Shown: piece by piece, positions 34,283-48,800 of the stretch | Position numbering within the stretch: the first letter of the stretch is position 1 | Layout: every line of letters starts with the position of its first letter | Assembly: GCA_009760855.2 (NCBI GenBank) | Contig: WPIO01000001.1 | Location: forward strand, 15,921,001-15,985,000 | DNA length: 64,000 nt | Reading direction: 5' to 3' | Origin: Cristatella mucedo | Taxonomy: Eukaryota > Bryozoa > Phylactolaemata > Cristatellidae | The notes under the pieces: model-generated | Databases searched by the model: none | Told to the model about the DNA's origin: nothing | The model's input: only the letters and a program-made list of their open reading frames with translations | Position numbers and translations under genes: made by a program

Positions 34283-34288
34283 TTTAAT
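34283..34288 (-). terminator. Candidate poly(A) signal of the F-box/WD40 gene
   Basis: ATTAAA on the minus strand lies about 60 nt past the stop codon. This is motif and position only; no canonical AATAAA is closer. Confidence 0.3.
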
Positions 34289-34348
34289 ACACTGAAGAAA
34301 GTGGGCGATGAAGGCTTATGCAACACAAAACTTTCAACAAAATTTGCA

Positions 34349-37300
34349 TCAGTCGATGTTGAAGTCCCACAGCTTGACCGTTTTGTCATAAGATCCTGAC
34401 ACGATTTGCGTGTCATTAAACTGCAGACAGGTAACACCATCTGTATGATGCTGAAGTGTAACCAGCCTTTTACCCGTCTCGATATGCCATACTTTGATTG
34501 TCTTATCATCTGATGCACTTATCAAACGCCAGTTGTCAGCTTGCAGACACCTTGAGAAGAAAGAATTAAAAGATCATTTCTGCACACGCAACATGACAAA
34601 CAGTGCATGAATTTGATAATCAAGCTAAATGGCAAGCAAGAGAACTGAAACAGAGATCATGCTAATAGAAAGCTCCGATACCTGACCACACGGGTATGAC
34701 CCTCCGAAGCAACCCAGTCGATAGTATTTATGCATGATCCACTGCTGAATTCCCAGAATTTGAGAGTGCAGTCCACAGACCCGCTAATCACACGAGATGC
34801 GTCAAACTGGAGGCAAGTGACAGCATCGTCATGTCCGGCCAGCGTCCGAAGGCAGCAGCCCGAAAGGTCCCATATCTGCAAGACGTATGTATGTAGACAG
34901 TGTAATGCAGCTTAAATGCTTGCAACAGCCAGCAGAAATGATTGGATCAACACAAAATACCGAATAACAACCAGGCTGTATAGAAACCATTTGCAGCCCT
35001 TAATCTTAAGCCTCAAGCTAAAGCCACACACACACATACAATGCAACAAGCTTGCAACAATCCTCGAGTATGAGGCTGGGTAACAAAGGCTGGTATTAGC
35101 AAGAGCTCGTTAGTCCCTTTAATAGATGCGGCTGCACCAGATGCCCTCATCATATCATTGCAATTTGAACATGCCAAGTCTGCGCATCCACACACAAACG
35201 TACACTTAAATGTGTGCTTAGTATAAGCCGATGAGATACAGCTAGTAAATGGTTGTAATGTGGGGCAGCCAATGAGCGATGGCACGGGAGTGGCTCACGT
35301 CAAGCACACTGATGAGCAAGGTCTTCCATTCTCTAACTTGGTCACTTGCGTTGTTGGCCCTACCTTGATTGTCTTGTCGGCTGATCCTGAAACTATTTTC
35401 GAATTGTCAAACTGCAGGCACAATACTGGTCCACTGTGACCCCTGCAACCACAGAACGACATATTTTCGGGTAATGTATTTTCACCGCTGCTAACAGGAT
35501 ACATGCATGTAGTATATAAGAAGCACCTACTAAACACACAGACACATTCACATATAGCACCAGCGATGAATCCATAATTTTCAGCTAGAGGCAAGCCCTG
35601 CCGACAATTATAAACACACTGGAAATTGTAAGTCTTTTATTCGAAATGCGAGCCAAGGCAGTGCATAGATTTAAAGAGTGTGGTGATTGCGTCTTCGCAT
35701 CGTCACCACCACAGTTGTTTCCTTCTCAACATACACAGCATGGCATCGCTGAGGCAATCCCAACCCATCGTCGTTCACAGGCCTGTCTATAAGTTTTAAT
35801 ATGCTGAACACGTTCGACCTTGGCGATCGACCCTGGCAACGTCAGAATAAATTGCACCAACATGTAAAATAGGTCATGGCTGGCCTCAGCTCGGTCAGAT
35901 TGCCAAAATAACGGCAAGATCAGGAAGCATCCAGAAGTTTTCCAGTGCCATGTGTGCGAATCTAGTTCCCCCTAAAGTTGTGAAGCTGCTGTCGAAAGAG
36001 GACAGACTCGGCGCATGAACAGTCTATCGTGTAGAATTTGATTGCAAGCTCTACAAGGGTGTGGAAACTGACTTAAGAGAACTGTTAACCAGGGGAGATG
36101 TATACAACTAGGCAGAATATCTCCATCGACACTCTGCAAAATTGCAAGTCCAATTCTGACTTATTTCGTTATTTGTTGCCTAGAATAAGCCAACATGGAC
36201 GAAGTGTTAGTTGCTGTCTTGTCTACTCATTGCAACGCGGCCGCCGGTTCTGATGGAGTTGGCAGTCATGTCGGGCACTTCGATCTCATGACAGGAGCTT
36301 CTGCATCTTTGTCAAGAGATCATAGCCAGCCGTTGCATCACAGTCAGCACCTGAATGAAAGACAATTACAATATCCTGATTCCAGTTTTGCAACGTCTGA
36401 GATAGCTGGTGTGCAACCAATGGAAAGTGCTCTAAGAGATGTAAGACGAAGGCAAAATTGAATTAAAGCATGTTGTCGATGAGGTATATCGCCTTGATTC
36501 TCTGCTCGGCCGTGCTACTGGTCTCTTCGACATGCTCATGACTGCAACGGTCGCGGCTATCATGTCGAATACGCGATGTAGCGAATAAGCTCGTCAATAC
36601 GACGACCACCGCATATCCCCTGGGCTTACCAGTGCAGCCGCCTGGTTTGGGCAACGGCATGTCTCAACTTGCGCAGCTCGTTGATAAGGTCCTATGCGAT
36701 CTCTGTTTGCTGACAGACCAGTTGCTCATTGCACTTGCAAGACCCCTTTGCCACATTCAAGATGGCACGGACCAATTCGAAGAAGGGGAAACGTCGGCTT
36801 CTCCATTCACTCAGGCTGCAACCGGGGCTAGCTGGAGCTTGTGCAGCCAGCCAGTAATGACCTGCGTTTGTCGCCGACTCGTTCAGTTGCTTATCAAGGC
36901 TTGCACACCATTAATCTCACGGCTCAGAATCACCGCACCATCACAGCCCTGTCCACGACGAATCAGACGAAGATAATGCACCAAAATTTAGACGATGTCA
37001 GTGAACAAACTACCGGTGCAGATGTTTGTCACGTGCTTCATTCAGGTCGACGAGTCACTCAGTCACATGCAGCACACATGTCTTGACCTGAAAGGAAGCA
37101 GTTCACAAGAGCCACCAGCTCCATGTTGCTGACACTGCAAATTTTGTACGCCCGTAAAGCAGCTATAAGTGGCGCCTTGTTTTCCAGGTGACCGTATGCG
37201 CCTTCTGAATGTCTGGTCATCGCAGTGTTATGCTGGGCCTTCTGGAGCAAGATGGCAGCAACCTCGACGTCCTACTTGCACGTGAACGTGAGAAGCTCGA

Positions 37301-40300
37301 GGTAGCTACTTCGGTTGAGTGAACAGACCGACTCGCCGTGGACCCGGCAGGACAGTTCCTGACTCATTAGGAATCGTATTGCATCGACCGATCCATGCAA
37401 CCGATGGAATTCGACATTCAGCGATTACATTGGCTGTCAGTTCCACAAAACCGTACTTTCCTGTAACGATGTGCACGTCCTTGTACATCAGGCCTTGTAC
37501 AATGGCCTTCTGCATCGTCTTGCTGTCAAGCGAGACGCTTACAATCTTTGCTGCCGACCCTCTTGCATTTGCCGAACCCGAGCATAGTGAACGGGTTGGA
37601 GCAGCAAGCAAGGTAATACGAATGAAGCATGAGGTAGTAAAAATTCGCTGTCCTAAAAGCATACTCCAGCCACTTATACGTCTGAAACCAGGATGGCTGA
37701 GGGGGATGTGAGACTTTTGAAATTTCTGGCTTTGTTATATGCCGCCATCCAACGAACGAAGTGGTGGAAGGAGCCGACACTGAAGAAAGTACGAACGATG
37801 GATCTCACCGACAATGTTGAGATTGAAAGCACCTGGCTCGTAGCTCAGGGTGAGGCACTCACACTTCACAACCCAGGTCATGGGTTCGAGTCCTATAGTG
37901 AGCAATCAAATTTATTCTCACTATAAGTGATGGTGATGGCTGTTATGGCTCTTCTACCACTATATAAACAAGACTGTTAAATCAGCCAACCTTTACTTAA
38001 CGGCAAAATGGCAGGTCTCGATCCGGGATTTCGATTCATGTCGAGAACCGGTCGTGTAGCTAGAGGCAGGGCATCACACTGATCTAGCTGTGCTGTTGGA
38101 GGCAATGCAGCTGAATGAGGTTCAACAATTTTCGCTGCTAATGCCATACCTTCAGGTTGCCGCTGGCATGGTAAAGGTGAGATATTTGCGCCAGAGCATC
38201 ACCTTCAGTCCAGGATTCGATAAGAACGACAGAATCTCAGGTTGAGCAAATGATCTCTTCAGTGGTCGCGTTGGCTCTGCTGACGATGACTGGTTCATGG
38301 CTGGTAGTAGATGATGTGTCAGAACCGTTAGACTGGGGCAAGTAGACTAGGGCACGTACCCCCACGATCCTAATGATGCTTACAGCTTGTGCAACCCCCC
38401 CATGTGCATAACACACAACATCTGAGTTGGCTACGCCAACGTACCACCAGTCACAACGGGTGATGGCTTACGGTGTGAGGCCAATGTTTATGTCGAATAT
38501 CCGTTTCCGACGACATTTATTAGACTGCCTGGCATGGGGGGGGGTGCATTAGGGGTTGCCCCTAAATATTAAGAGGGTGCGGGGCAGAGTGACCTTGGCT
38601 GAAAGGGGTGTGGCGTTTTAGCCACAGGAATAAAGCTGGCTGTGGTTACTGCTGCTCTCATTGCGAGACCACTGCTACGTGCTCTCTCTATGGAGTCCTA
38701 GACAGGAACAACCCACGAACCTTTTATCAGAATCTGAACTTAGCTTTTGTCATGAAGCCTTTTATCTATGCTCCCCCCCCATGCAAGCGGTGACGGATAT
38801 TGGTAACAGGTGGCACTCGGTGGCCTTTCCCTGCCCCCATTGGCACTGCCACTGTATAGCACACAAGCACCGCGCACACACCCACGCACGTACGCGCGCA
38901 CACACACACACACACACACACTGCGATGACAGCACAACCCTCACTACTTCGGGTAGCGGCACAATGCGTGCAATGTGCTAGGACCTGAAGCTCACAATAC
39001 GCCAAAGATAACGACACAGCACCTCGATATTCCAAACGCAGCGCAAACAACAATGGTAGTGTAAACAGTAGTATAAAAAGCACAAAAAATCAGGCTGCTT
39101 TACGGTGGATACTATGGGCGACTTCCAGCTGACTCGTTTACAGGCTTAAAGCAGCTCATGCTCAGCTCTAGGATTCACCGACTGCCAGACCGTTAAGGTC
39201 AGGCTCATGTAATGTCATGTAATGGGCAGATCAGCAAGTCATGCAATAATCTTGTCTGTACATAAGCATACATTGTAGAGCTCATAAGCCGAGGCTTATC
39301 GAGACTATATTTCATGAGTAGCTCAGTTCTAATTCAGCGGCAAAGCTCATCGTTCGTAATCGAGGTTCAGCAGTCGAGCTCAGAGTCCATAATCGTAGGA
39401 CATTGCAACACACGCATGCACACAGGCACGTGCACACATGCACACGACGAGTCGCCTGGCGACCTCAGAATCGCTCTGACCACCGCCGCAAGCCATCGAA
39501 CGACGGCCAGTGGCGGTCGCGAAGTGGCTGCCGCAGCTGCTGCCGGCTGCTGCTGCTGCTTCTCTCACCGGAGCGTTTTCAAGCATTCGCCATTTCTAAT
39601 GTCCCAGATCTTCAGGTAGCAATCATAGGATCCGCTTATGACTTTTGCGCTGTCAACCTGAAAGGACAGAACCGAGCGCCGCTGAGCACGGTCCTGCAGT
39701 GGTGCCCTATCTGTCCTCCGCCCTCTGTTACTGTCAACCGGCTCGGCATCACCGGTCCAGTGGTTAAGGTGCTCGCCCGACCGAGATCATGGGCTCGCCT
39801 AAATAGAGACTGAGTTCTCTTAGGGTGCTATACAAACGAATTGCATTTACCATCCGGTCTGCACTGCCGAGTCGAAACGCCAGCTAGCGTAGCCGAGCGC
39901 TGCTGCCGGACGAGCCCCACTCTTAAAGGGGGGAGGGGCAGAGGGGAAGGCCAGGGTGGGAAGCCTCAGCTGTTCGGGGAGAGGGGGCGCCGCAGCTGCA
40001 GCAGCAGCTGCAGCAGCAGCTGCAGCTGCTGCTGTTGTTGCAGCAGCAGGGGGACGGCGCCTCAATGCAGCCAGCTCTCGTGACTCACCTGAAGACAGCG
40101 AACGGCGTCTGCGTGGCCCACCATGGTCACCTTGCAGGCGATGCTGGACCAGTCGTGCTGGCTCGACAGGTCCCAGACCTGAGAGCCAAGGCGGCAGGCA
40201 GCGTACGATGGATGGCACGGCCCAGCTCGAAAGTGGAGCAAGCGGCTCGCGCTGCTGCAAACATCCGCCAAGGGCCAGGCGGGGTCGGGTGAGGGAGGGG

Positions 40301-43300
40301 CACGTGGCCCCGCGCAGACGGCCGAGGTAAGCCGACCTGCTGCTGCCACCCGGCGGGGCTCGGCTGCTGCCGCCGAGCAGGTGGCGGCAGCAGCCAGCGG
40401 AAGGGGCGAAAGCTGCTCCATCCTACCTTGATGGTCTTGTCGGCTGCGCCGCTGACGAGTCTGTTGCCGTCCAAGTGCAGGCAGCGGATCATGCCCGAGT
40501 GACCGCTCAGCGTCTGCACGGCCCATGGCGTGTTCGTGCGAATGTTCCACACCTGCGCGACAGCACCCGACGAGGTCACCCGACCAACACAGCCAGCGTG
40601 CCTGCAGCGCCATCGAAGCCGTCCGAGGCGGCGACTGCGCACGGCGGATGCAAGCACGCCGCGCGTGAGCGCACGCGAGCGGAGGCTGACCGAACACCAT
40701 CACCAACCAGCCGAGGTGCCAGCATCGGGCGTGGGCAGCTTCGGGCTGGCCGAAGCGGCTGGGTGTGCTGCTCACCTTGATCGAGGTGTCCCAAGACCCC
40801 GACACGATTCTTGTGTCATCGAATTGAACGCACGATATGCCTAAAGCGAACGATTTAGGCTGTCGAGTGCGCGCGACGGAGCTCAGCATGCGCGCCTGCC
40901 ATCGAGATCGAGGCTCGAGATGGAGCAGACGACTGAGCTTATGGTATATAGATATGTCTATGGTATGGCGGCCGCTCATGGTGGCTTGGGTAGAAGCAGC
41001 TCGAAGCCCGAAGCGAGCGTGGCGGCGGCAGGGTGAGCGTGGCGGTGGCAGTGCCACGTGACGGACGACTCGCGAGCTCAGCGCAAGCAAAGCATGCATT
41101 CGTGGATCACTAAATCCAACACACAATCGCATATACTGCACACGGGCATTCCGCCAGAGCTACCTCAACTCTTGGCCACTAGAGCAATTGCTTGCCGGAA
41201 GCAGCAAGTGGCTAGACATACGGCTGCCACACAAGTCGGTGGGCGGCATCTTATTCTTTCGTTCTTGCATTCAGACGAGGAAGCCGCACACATCATCAAG
41301 TTCTACTGGCTTCTCAAACTAGCTCGACTGAAGGCACAGCCGGAACTGTGAACGTGTATTTTGTGAGCGCGTGTTTTTGCATTTTAATTGCGACTTTCAT
41401 GCCAATCACAGCTTGCACCGGCGGCTGGCTGTCCATTTCTGTTTCCCGAGCACGCACTTCTCGACCTTGACAACAAGGGGCCGTGCGGCTTAAGCTGACG
41501 AAGATAACGGAGCCTGCTCCGACCTCGACCTCGAGCTCGCGGCTCGGTTTCGCTCGAAAGCAAAGCGACGAGTGCGCCGTCAGTCAGTCACAATGGGCTG
41601 AGAGAGGTCGAGGCGCCAGCGACTCTGGGGGCAACACGACAGCAGCTCAACGGCTGCATGATGCAGCAGCAAGCGGTGCAGAGGCTCTGCCACTGCACCG
41701 CCGCCGAGTCAGCAGAGCACATACATTACCTTCTGTGTGGCCTTCGAACGACCTGACTGCGCATCTCCCCGTCAACCAGTTCCTACGAAGCTTATACCTC
41801 TCTGCAAACACTCGGCGCCACTGCAAAAAAAGACCGGCGCTTATTTAAAGCTAGTCATTAGCCATTGACGACAAGAAGGCGACAGCGAACGAGGCATCGC
41901 AACACAGATCAGCGCTGCTTCTATTTTTTCAATTTACCCTCCACCGAACAGCAAAAACAAGTGGGAAAAAGTAGCATTCTGGGAGCAGTACTTCTAAGCA
42001 GCACAAAGTGCATATATGGTGCACGCCAAATATGTCTTCGAGACGATAATGGGACCAATGGGCTCTGCAGACAGAAAGGCTGCCGGATAAACTACATGCG
42101 TGGTTTCAAAAACAGGAAACTGCAGCGGTGACGAACTTGGGCTTTATCCCAGGGCGAACAGTCCTAGGAGAGGCTATCCTAGTGCATGCCATATGGGATA
42201 AGGGGTCAGAGGCCTTTGCAGAAGTAGGTTAAGCCATGGCCACATTGCATAAAGATCCCATGCTCAAGGATTGGCCCTGAGCGCCTCGATAAGCACGCCT
42301 AAGCCAAGTCACTGTTGGGGTGTACACGACATGCCACAGGTTTGATTGGTCGGCTGGTACAATGGGAGGCTAAAAGTAGAACCAGCTTCTCCTTTTTGAC
42401 AGCCGGCCGGCCTATTTGGGTCCATTTCTCAACATGTGGTGACATAGTAGCCCAAACCTGAGGAAAATCGGTGCCAAATTGGTGCTGATTTGGGAAGAAA
42501 GTTGATTGCATAAACGCAGCTTAAAGACGCCACGAGCTGGCCACCATAAATAGAATTTAGTATGGTGCCTTGCTGAGCTGATTTGGTGCAGCTGTTAAGG
42601 TGCTCGCCCCGACAAGGTCAAGGTGAATGTATTTGATGACCAAGGTCGTGGGCTCGAGGCCCAGGCGTGTGTGAAGCGCCTGAACAGAGATTAGGTTCCC
42701 TTAGAGCACTTTACAAGTGAATTATTTACTTTTACCAGCTTAAAAAATGCCAGTAACTAGATGCAGTCAAGCAGTGTCCATTTTTGCTAATACTAGAAAT
42801 AAGGTGCACAACCAAAATTAAGAGCCTGACAGATTCCGTCGTACAATTCATAAAAGCTGGGATTACAAAGGTTTCTCAGGTATTACAAAACCCGTCTCAG
42901 CTCCACTATGCATACATGCATTACCTCCGGACTTCCAGTTTGCGTCCATCACAAATAGCTTCCATCAAAAAGAATGGCTCCGAGTACCGGATGCTCTACA
43001 GTAACTAGTCGGTCTGCCGAAGCTCGGGCACAGCAGATTTTATGTATCTGCCTTTTTCTGGATCAATGATTGGACAGATGACACATGCAATGCTTGACAT
43101 CACACACGTGTTCTTCTACAATGCAGCATAGATGACGATCCCCACGTCACGTACAGAATATTTCCCGTCCTGGCTTGGCAATGCAGTGCCAAAAAAAAAA
43201 TCAAATTTCAATGTAGGAAAGTTACCAACACCTCTTGAAGACGGTCTACTCAGCAATCTGCAGTCGATCAATCAACAATCAATCATCAAGCAGCATATCG

Positions 43301-45833
43301 ACACCAAGATTTTGTTGCCAACCTTTAGATTCCTCCACTCTCTTGCTCCGGCCACTAATCTGAACTACTTTCTCGTTAGGCCTACCGGTGCACCACTAGC
43401 TCTTGTGACTCGGGTCGTTTCGTCTGCCTCTAACTACAAATGCCTTGAAAATCGTGCCTTCAGTTACTATGATCCCGTAGCCTGGAACTAAACTACCGAC
43501 TGAAATCAAGTCATCTGATTTGACGACATTAAAATAAAAGCTAAAAATCTACCAATTCCCCACAGCCCTTGCTCTGTCTAAGTGAATTGTCATCTGTGTG
43601 TGTGTGCTTGCTTGTTCTAAAACTGTGCATGCTGTGACTGACCAAGTGACATGCTTCCTTTTTAGCATCTGCAAAGTGCCTAGAAAGAGATTTGATTCTC
43701 TTGAGGTGTTGAATAAATGTCTTACCTTTATTAACCTTTGTTGCTGCTTTAATTATGCTGCCCTAAATGTATATAACACATTTGTATAACACCCTACCCT
43801 AACGGGTCGTAATCTCTATCCAGGCGCTTCACACATGCCACAGGGCTCGAGCCCACGACCTACGTCGTTAAAGTGCCTTACTCCTGAGCCAAACCTGACC
43901 ATACGCAGATATGAACAGCCGGGCAGAACTTTTAGCTCCAGACTGACGAAGAGGGCTACGACATAAAGTATACATTCGAAACTTTATGCTGATTCATAAA
44001 GCAAAGGAGGAATCCCAGACCGAAAGGAAGGATAACTTGATAGCTGTCAGTGTTCATTCAACATTATCCTATGATGGACGGAACAGATAGATCGTCCATG
44101 GATGATAATAATAGTAATAATTATAATAAAAAATCGAGTAGCACCTTAAATGAATTTCTTGGCCTTTTACGTTAAGAAGCAGGCAGTATCAATAGAGCAG
44201 GCATATTTCACTTCCTTAGCCCAGAGGTCAAGGTGCTCACTCTTCACGACCCAGGTCGTGGGTTCGAGTCCGAGAGCGGGAATTCCTTAATTGCCCACTA
44301 CACGTGTGATGCTAGCCGTCAAGGTTTGAGTGATACTAACTTTTTTACAATTGCAGAATTTCACCAAATATTAGGCAATTAAAAGCATGGAGGATAGCCA
44401 GTAAGGCTTTTCTGCTGCTAAGTAAATGATCCTGCTGCATCAGCTATCCTATAGCTTTTTAGCTTAATGCAACAGGGTACCAACGAGCAGGATGACTTCT
44501 TCACAATCCCTTTGGCCACTCATAGGCGGCAGCCAGACCATGAATTGGTCTTCAAATTCACCATGAGCAGCGGAGCCGTCCCCTCCGGAAAACAAAAACG
44601 CTTCCCCGCTTGGCCGAGCAAGGAAAGGCTCACGAAAAGCCACCGCCTTTAGCTACTGCCCGTGAGTGTTAACAGTTGCTGTACAAGTTGCAGTCTGAGT
44701 TCACTGCACAGGTGCCGAGGCATGCCTATGGCAAAGGGTGGGTGACGGCCAGACCCAAGTTACTGGCAGCTGCTACAGTGCGAGTGGGTCGATAGGTTTA
44801 CTTTCCTCCGTGGCCCCCCTCCCCCCAGCGACATAAAGCTGCAGGCTGCAGAGGTTTAGCCAGAGCCCCAACTCTTGGCAGCACGTGACTCCATCAGCTC
44901 TGGCTTCCAGCAGCCGCCGAGCAGGACAGGCAGCTGATGCTCACCGACAAATCAATTGACGGGGATGGAGGCCTCCCACGACAGCAGACCGAGAAAGCAA
45001 CTCTTTTTTTGACCCAGTTCAAATGTCGCGAGGATGCGTAGAAGAATGTCTTTGTTTTTGCATAATCTAGGTGCGATCTTGCCAAAGCTCGATCGTTCAG
45101 ATTAACAAAATTGGTCATCGTTAGATGCCGCAAAATTGAAGGGAGCACTTGTAATTGCATATAAAGAATCATGTGCACAGCTGTGAGACCAGACCTAGAC
45201 TGCAGCGCTCCGGGCGACCACTGTAGAGCAGCAACACTGATGCTGATCGTAGCAGCAAGAGCTTTATGCTTTTCGACTAAACTGTTAAGGCCCTCGGTGG
45301 ATCTTCCGATTCGACTGCTTTCCAATTGATTGCATGGGATGCTTGCACATGTTGAAGAGGCTGGATGCATAGTCACACTAGGGTTTGAGCAGACCAGCAA
45401 AATTACCCTACCGTAGCACCTGGCGCTGCCGTTGTGCAGCGCAAAATGGCCATTGGAGATGCATACAACATGCGTACCTTTACTAGCTCGTACATCGAGA
45501 TAACCAGGAATGCTTGCTGCCCAGGCGTCTCCGCACTGTGCATCCGATTTTTACCTACAAATAAGCTTTTTCTCTCAATCAACTGTTTCTTGTCAGCCAG
45601 GCCACAGTGTCTTTCCTTAGTAGTACAAACACTGTCCCAGTCTTTATTTATTTGTTTACAACTTGCATCATGGCCATTGCTCCAAACTCGCTTCTTCTTG
45701 ACGTGAGTGCATGCGTATGGGTGCAGGCACACCCACAGACAGCACGAAGCATGCTCACAAATGCTTTCTTTTTTGCATTTACACTCACACACGCACGTGC
45801 ATGCACACACAAACACACACACACACACACACA

Positions 45834-45882
<49 letters not shown>

Positions 45883-48800
45883 TTCTTCATGCACTTCTCA
45901 TCCAAAAAAACTGCGGTCCCCAACCCACTCATCTCCGTGGATCCATGGGCAACCAGCAGCAGCAGCAGCAGCCAGTCACCTCGCTCACTTGCCACTCTTG
46001 TCACTCTGCATCTCAGCATTCTGTCACATTCCAGCAAGCTGCCGGTCAGCACCGGCTTCAGCTTCCAATCAGCCCCTTAGACTTAAAGTACACCGCACAC
46101 GGCCAACCGCTAACGACCCACGGCCAAGCGCTAACGACCATGCTTTGGCAATCGCAGGCAGGCTGGGGGGGGTCAAAAGCATGCAGATGGGGAGCGGTGT
46201 GAGCTCTACTGCACTAACGCGACCCCCCCCCCCCTGAAGCAGCAGACAACGCTACCGTCGCACGAACGTGCCGAGACCTTACATGCTTCTGTGAATAATA
46301 ACGTGCAGGCTACCTTCTCTCCGGAAAAACAGCTCTGTACTACTGGCATTAGGCAGGGGGGGGGCCGAATTACGCGCTGGCCTGTTACAAAATTCGGCCG
46401 CCTGCCGACAGTGTATCGCTGTACCCTCACCCCCACACAAAGAAAACGCTGACCACCATACCAAATCGGCTTCGGCAGAGCCGGAAGGCTGGCGGAGCCA
46501 TGGGTGGCGGCCATGAGCCTCGAGAACTCGGGTCCGGACTCAGACGGACGAAGCAGCTGCAGCGGCGGCCACTCAGTTTGCACAGCGTACAATGCCAGCG
46601 CTGCTGCGGCATCGAGCTGCAACCTCACGAGCCGCCGGCCGCGCACATACGCAAACAGAGCCGTCGACGAGCAGGTTGTTGTGCAGCTGCCGACGCTCGG
46701 CCGCCAGGCTCAGTCGATAGGCCGGCCTCCTGCAGAGTAGTCTCCACAGCGACGGGTCGCCGCTCAGTCGGTGCCAGCTCCAGCAGACGCGCAAGCACCG
46801 AGCCAAGCTCACTGCTCAGCAGCGAAGAGAACGGAAAGAGAGAGAGAGAGCGAGAGAGAGAGATCACGCGGCTCAGCTAAAATGCTCTGCGGCCAGCGGC
46901 GGTGGCAGCGGCGGCGCGACATCAAGCCGCCACAAAGAGAGGCAGGGCGAGCGGGTGCGCAGCACGAGGAAGCACAGCCAGCAACAGCGCGGTTGTCGGT
47001 CTGCCTTTCATCCAGGCTATTTCGTCCTAATTGCGAGTTGCAGCTGCAGCTGCCGCCAGCAGCAGCTGCTGCAACTCGTGTCCTCAGCTCCAGCTGCTGC
47101 AGCGAAGCTTCGAGCCCTTCTCGCACCACCTGCCCCCCCCCCCCCCCCCCCCCCCCCGCAGCGGCGGCGGCAGCAGCACTGCTCGAACAGTCGCTACCAC
47201 CACAGCGAGCCAATGGGAATGCTGTGTCGATGACGTAGAGCTGCTGGACGATGAAGCTCCAGGCAGCAGCGGCTAGGGGCAGAGGCGGTAAGGCAGTTGT
47301 GTCCACTCGCTTTGCACCACTGGCCTCGAAGCAAAGCGCGCTGCCGGTCACTCGCCCGGGCGCCAATACTAGCTTGTTCGAGCGTGCTGCACTCAGCGAG
47401 CCGGGTTTTTATTTTGACTCGAGCAGCTCCTGCTCGACAGGCAGGCTGCGCAATGGTTCGTTGACAAGTACCTCAATAAGATGCGTAAGTAAGTTGCTGC
47501 CCCACGGAAAGGATGCCCCCCACAGCGTGTTAGATACAACAGGCATGAGATTAGAAATTGCACGTGTGTACGGTCTGAGGCAAATAGCTAATTAGATGTC
47601 AGTGCATCACAGCGTCTTATCAAATAGGCGATGATACCATAGCACGCATGGAATGGCCCCCCAGATCAAATCGCAGCAGCTACTATGCTCCCAAAGCCTG
47701 GAACTCCCTCCCGACCTGCGTCAGAACATCCCCTGACCTGACCACATTTAAAAGGAACCTAAAAACACACCTATTTAGGACAGCATTTAGTGGGTCCCTG
47801 TGATTCGTCCTTGATGTGCTTATGCGTGCTGACACTGTGCATGCTGCCACTAACCACATTTGCATGCTGACCCTGTGCATGTCACCCCTAACCATGTTAT
47901 TCATTTCGTTTGTTTTTCAAGCATGATTTTACTTACCATTCCATTGCATTTCACTTTACAGCAAATGTAAAGTGCCTAGAGAGAGATTGAGTTCTCTGAG
48001 GGCGCTTTATCAAGTGAATTATTATTATTATTATTATTATTAGACTGACTCGGCTGATACGTATCGATGCTGTGCAAAACATGGCACCAATAACTAGCAT
48101 GCGGAGGCAGGAGGCTTCTGCCCCCAAAGCTTAAATATATGCCGGCCACAGCTTTAGGTCCTGTACATTTAAAATAGCAGCATTGCATGGCAAGATAAAA
48201 AGCAGATACATAGCCAAACTGCAACTAGGACATTGTGATCACCCGAGGGAAGCTCACGAAGACTAATCGCGTGACTAATGGAGCCTCCCACCTCTTACTG
48301 GGGCCAGGAGGCCTGCAGCAGCGGCAGCAGGAGCTGAATCCCCAGGGATGACTGCTGCCGATGCACTCATAATGTACGGCAGCTGTTTTCAATGGTCAGC
48401 TAACAGCACTTAGGCCGGCTCTCACGAGAATGGTCCCACGAGCAGATGTGGCTTTTGGGCAAGTGACAACAGGTCGGTAGTGATGATGACGATACCGAGC
48501 CAAGCACCTTTTCAGCCAAGCAAAACACGGGACACTGGAGCATGCTCACTCAGCAGCAGGCAGGCAGGCAGGCACCCGCTGCACGCTTGCTGGAGCAGCC
48601 TCGTGCTGATTAGCACGCGCCAGAAAGCGTGTTTTTTCCAAACCAAATACAAAAGCACGTTTTCCAAGTGCCAAGTGTAGAGAGGAAAATCCAAGGGTAA
48701 GATGGCCGAGAAGCCAAAAGTCTGCCCTCCCTGATACTGGCACCAGCTGCCTCCGCAGATGTCGGAGGTCGGTAGCAGCAGCACATCTAGACAGCTACTA

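Noticed and set aside
36195-37086. Plus-strand frames as a complete gene antisense to the F-box gene
   Set aside because: The frames are separated by stops and I could not join them with consistent splice sites, so only the first segment is kept, at low confidence.
39847-41141. Long ORFs on both strands (up to 359 codons)
   Set aside because: GC-rich DNA lacks stops. The real coding parts are the short WD exons at 40089-40178, 40427-40552 and 40776-40840; the remainder is intron read-through or antisense.
44894-45400. 168-codon minus ORF
   Set aside because: It lies in an F-box/WD40 intron. No domain, no splice fit, and the flanking exons already join in phase without it.
45648-46237. Several 130-176-codon ORFs on both strands around 45.6-46.2 kb
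   Set aside because: They exist because the long CA repeat is open in all frames. The low-complexity HTHT and CVCV products are artefacts.
46809-47366. 185-codon minus ORF upstream of the F-box exon
   Set aside because: It has poly-Ala/Gly and Leu-Ser runs from GCC, C25 and CT repeats. The F-box is instead completed by the exon at 50417-50561 in matching phase.
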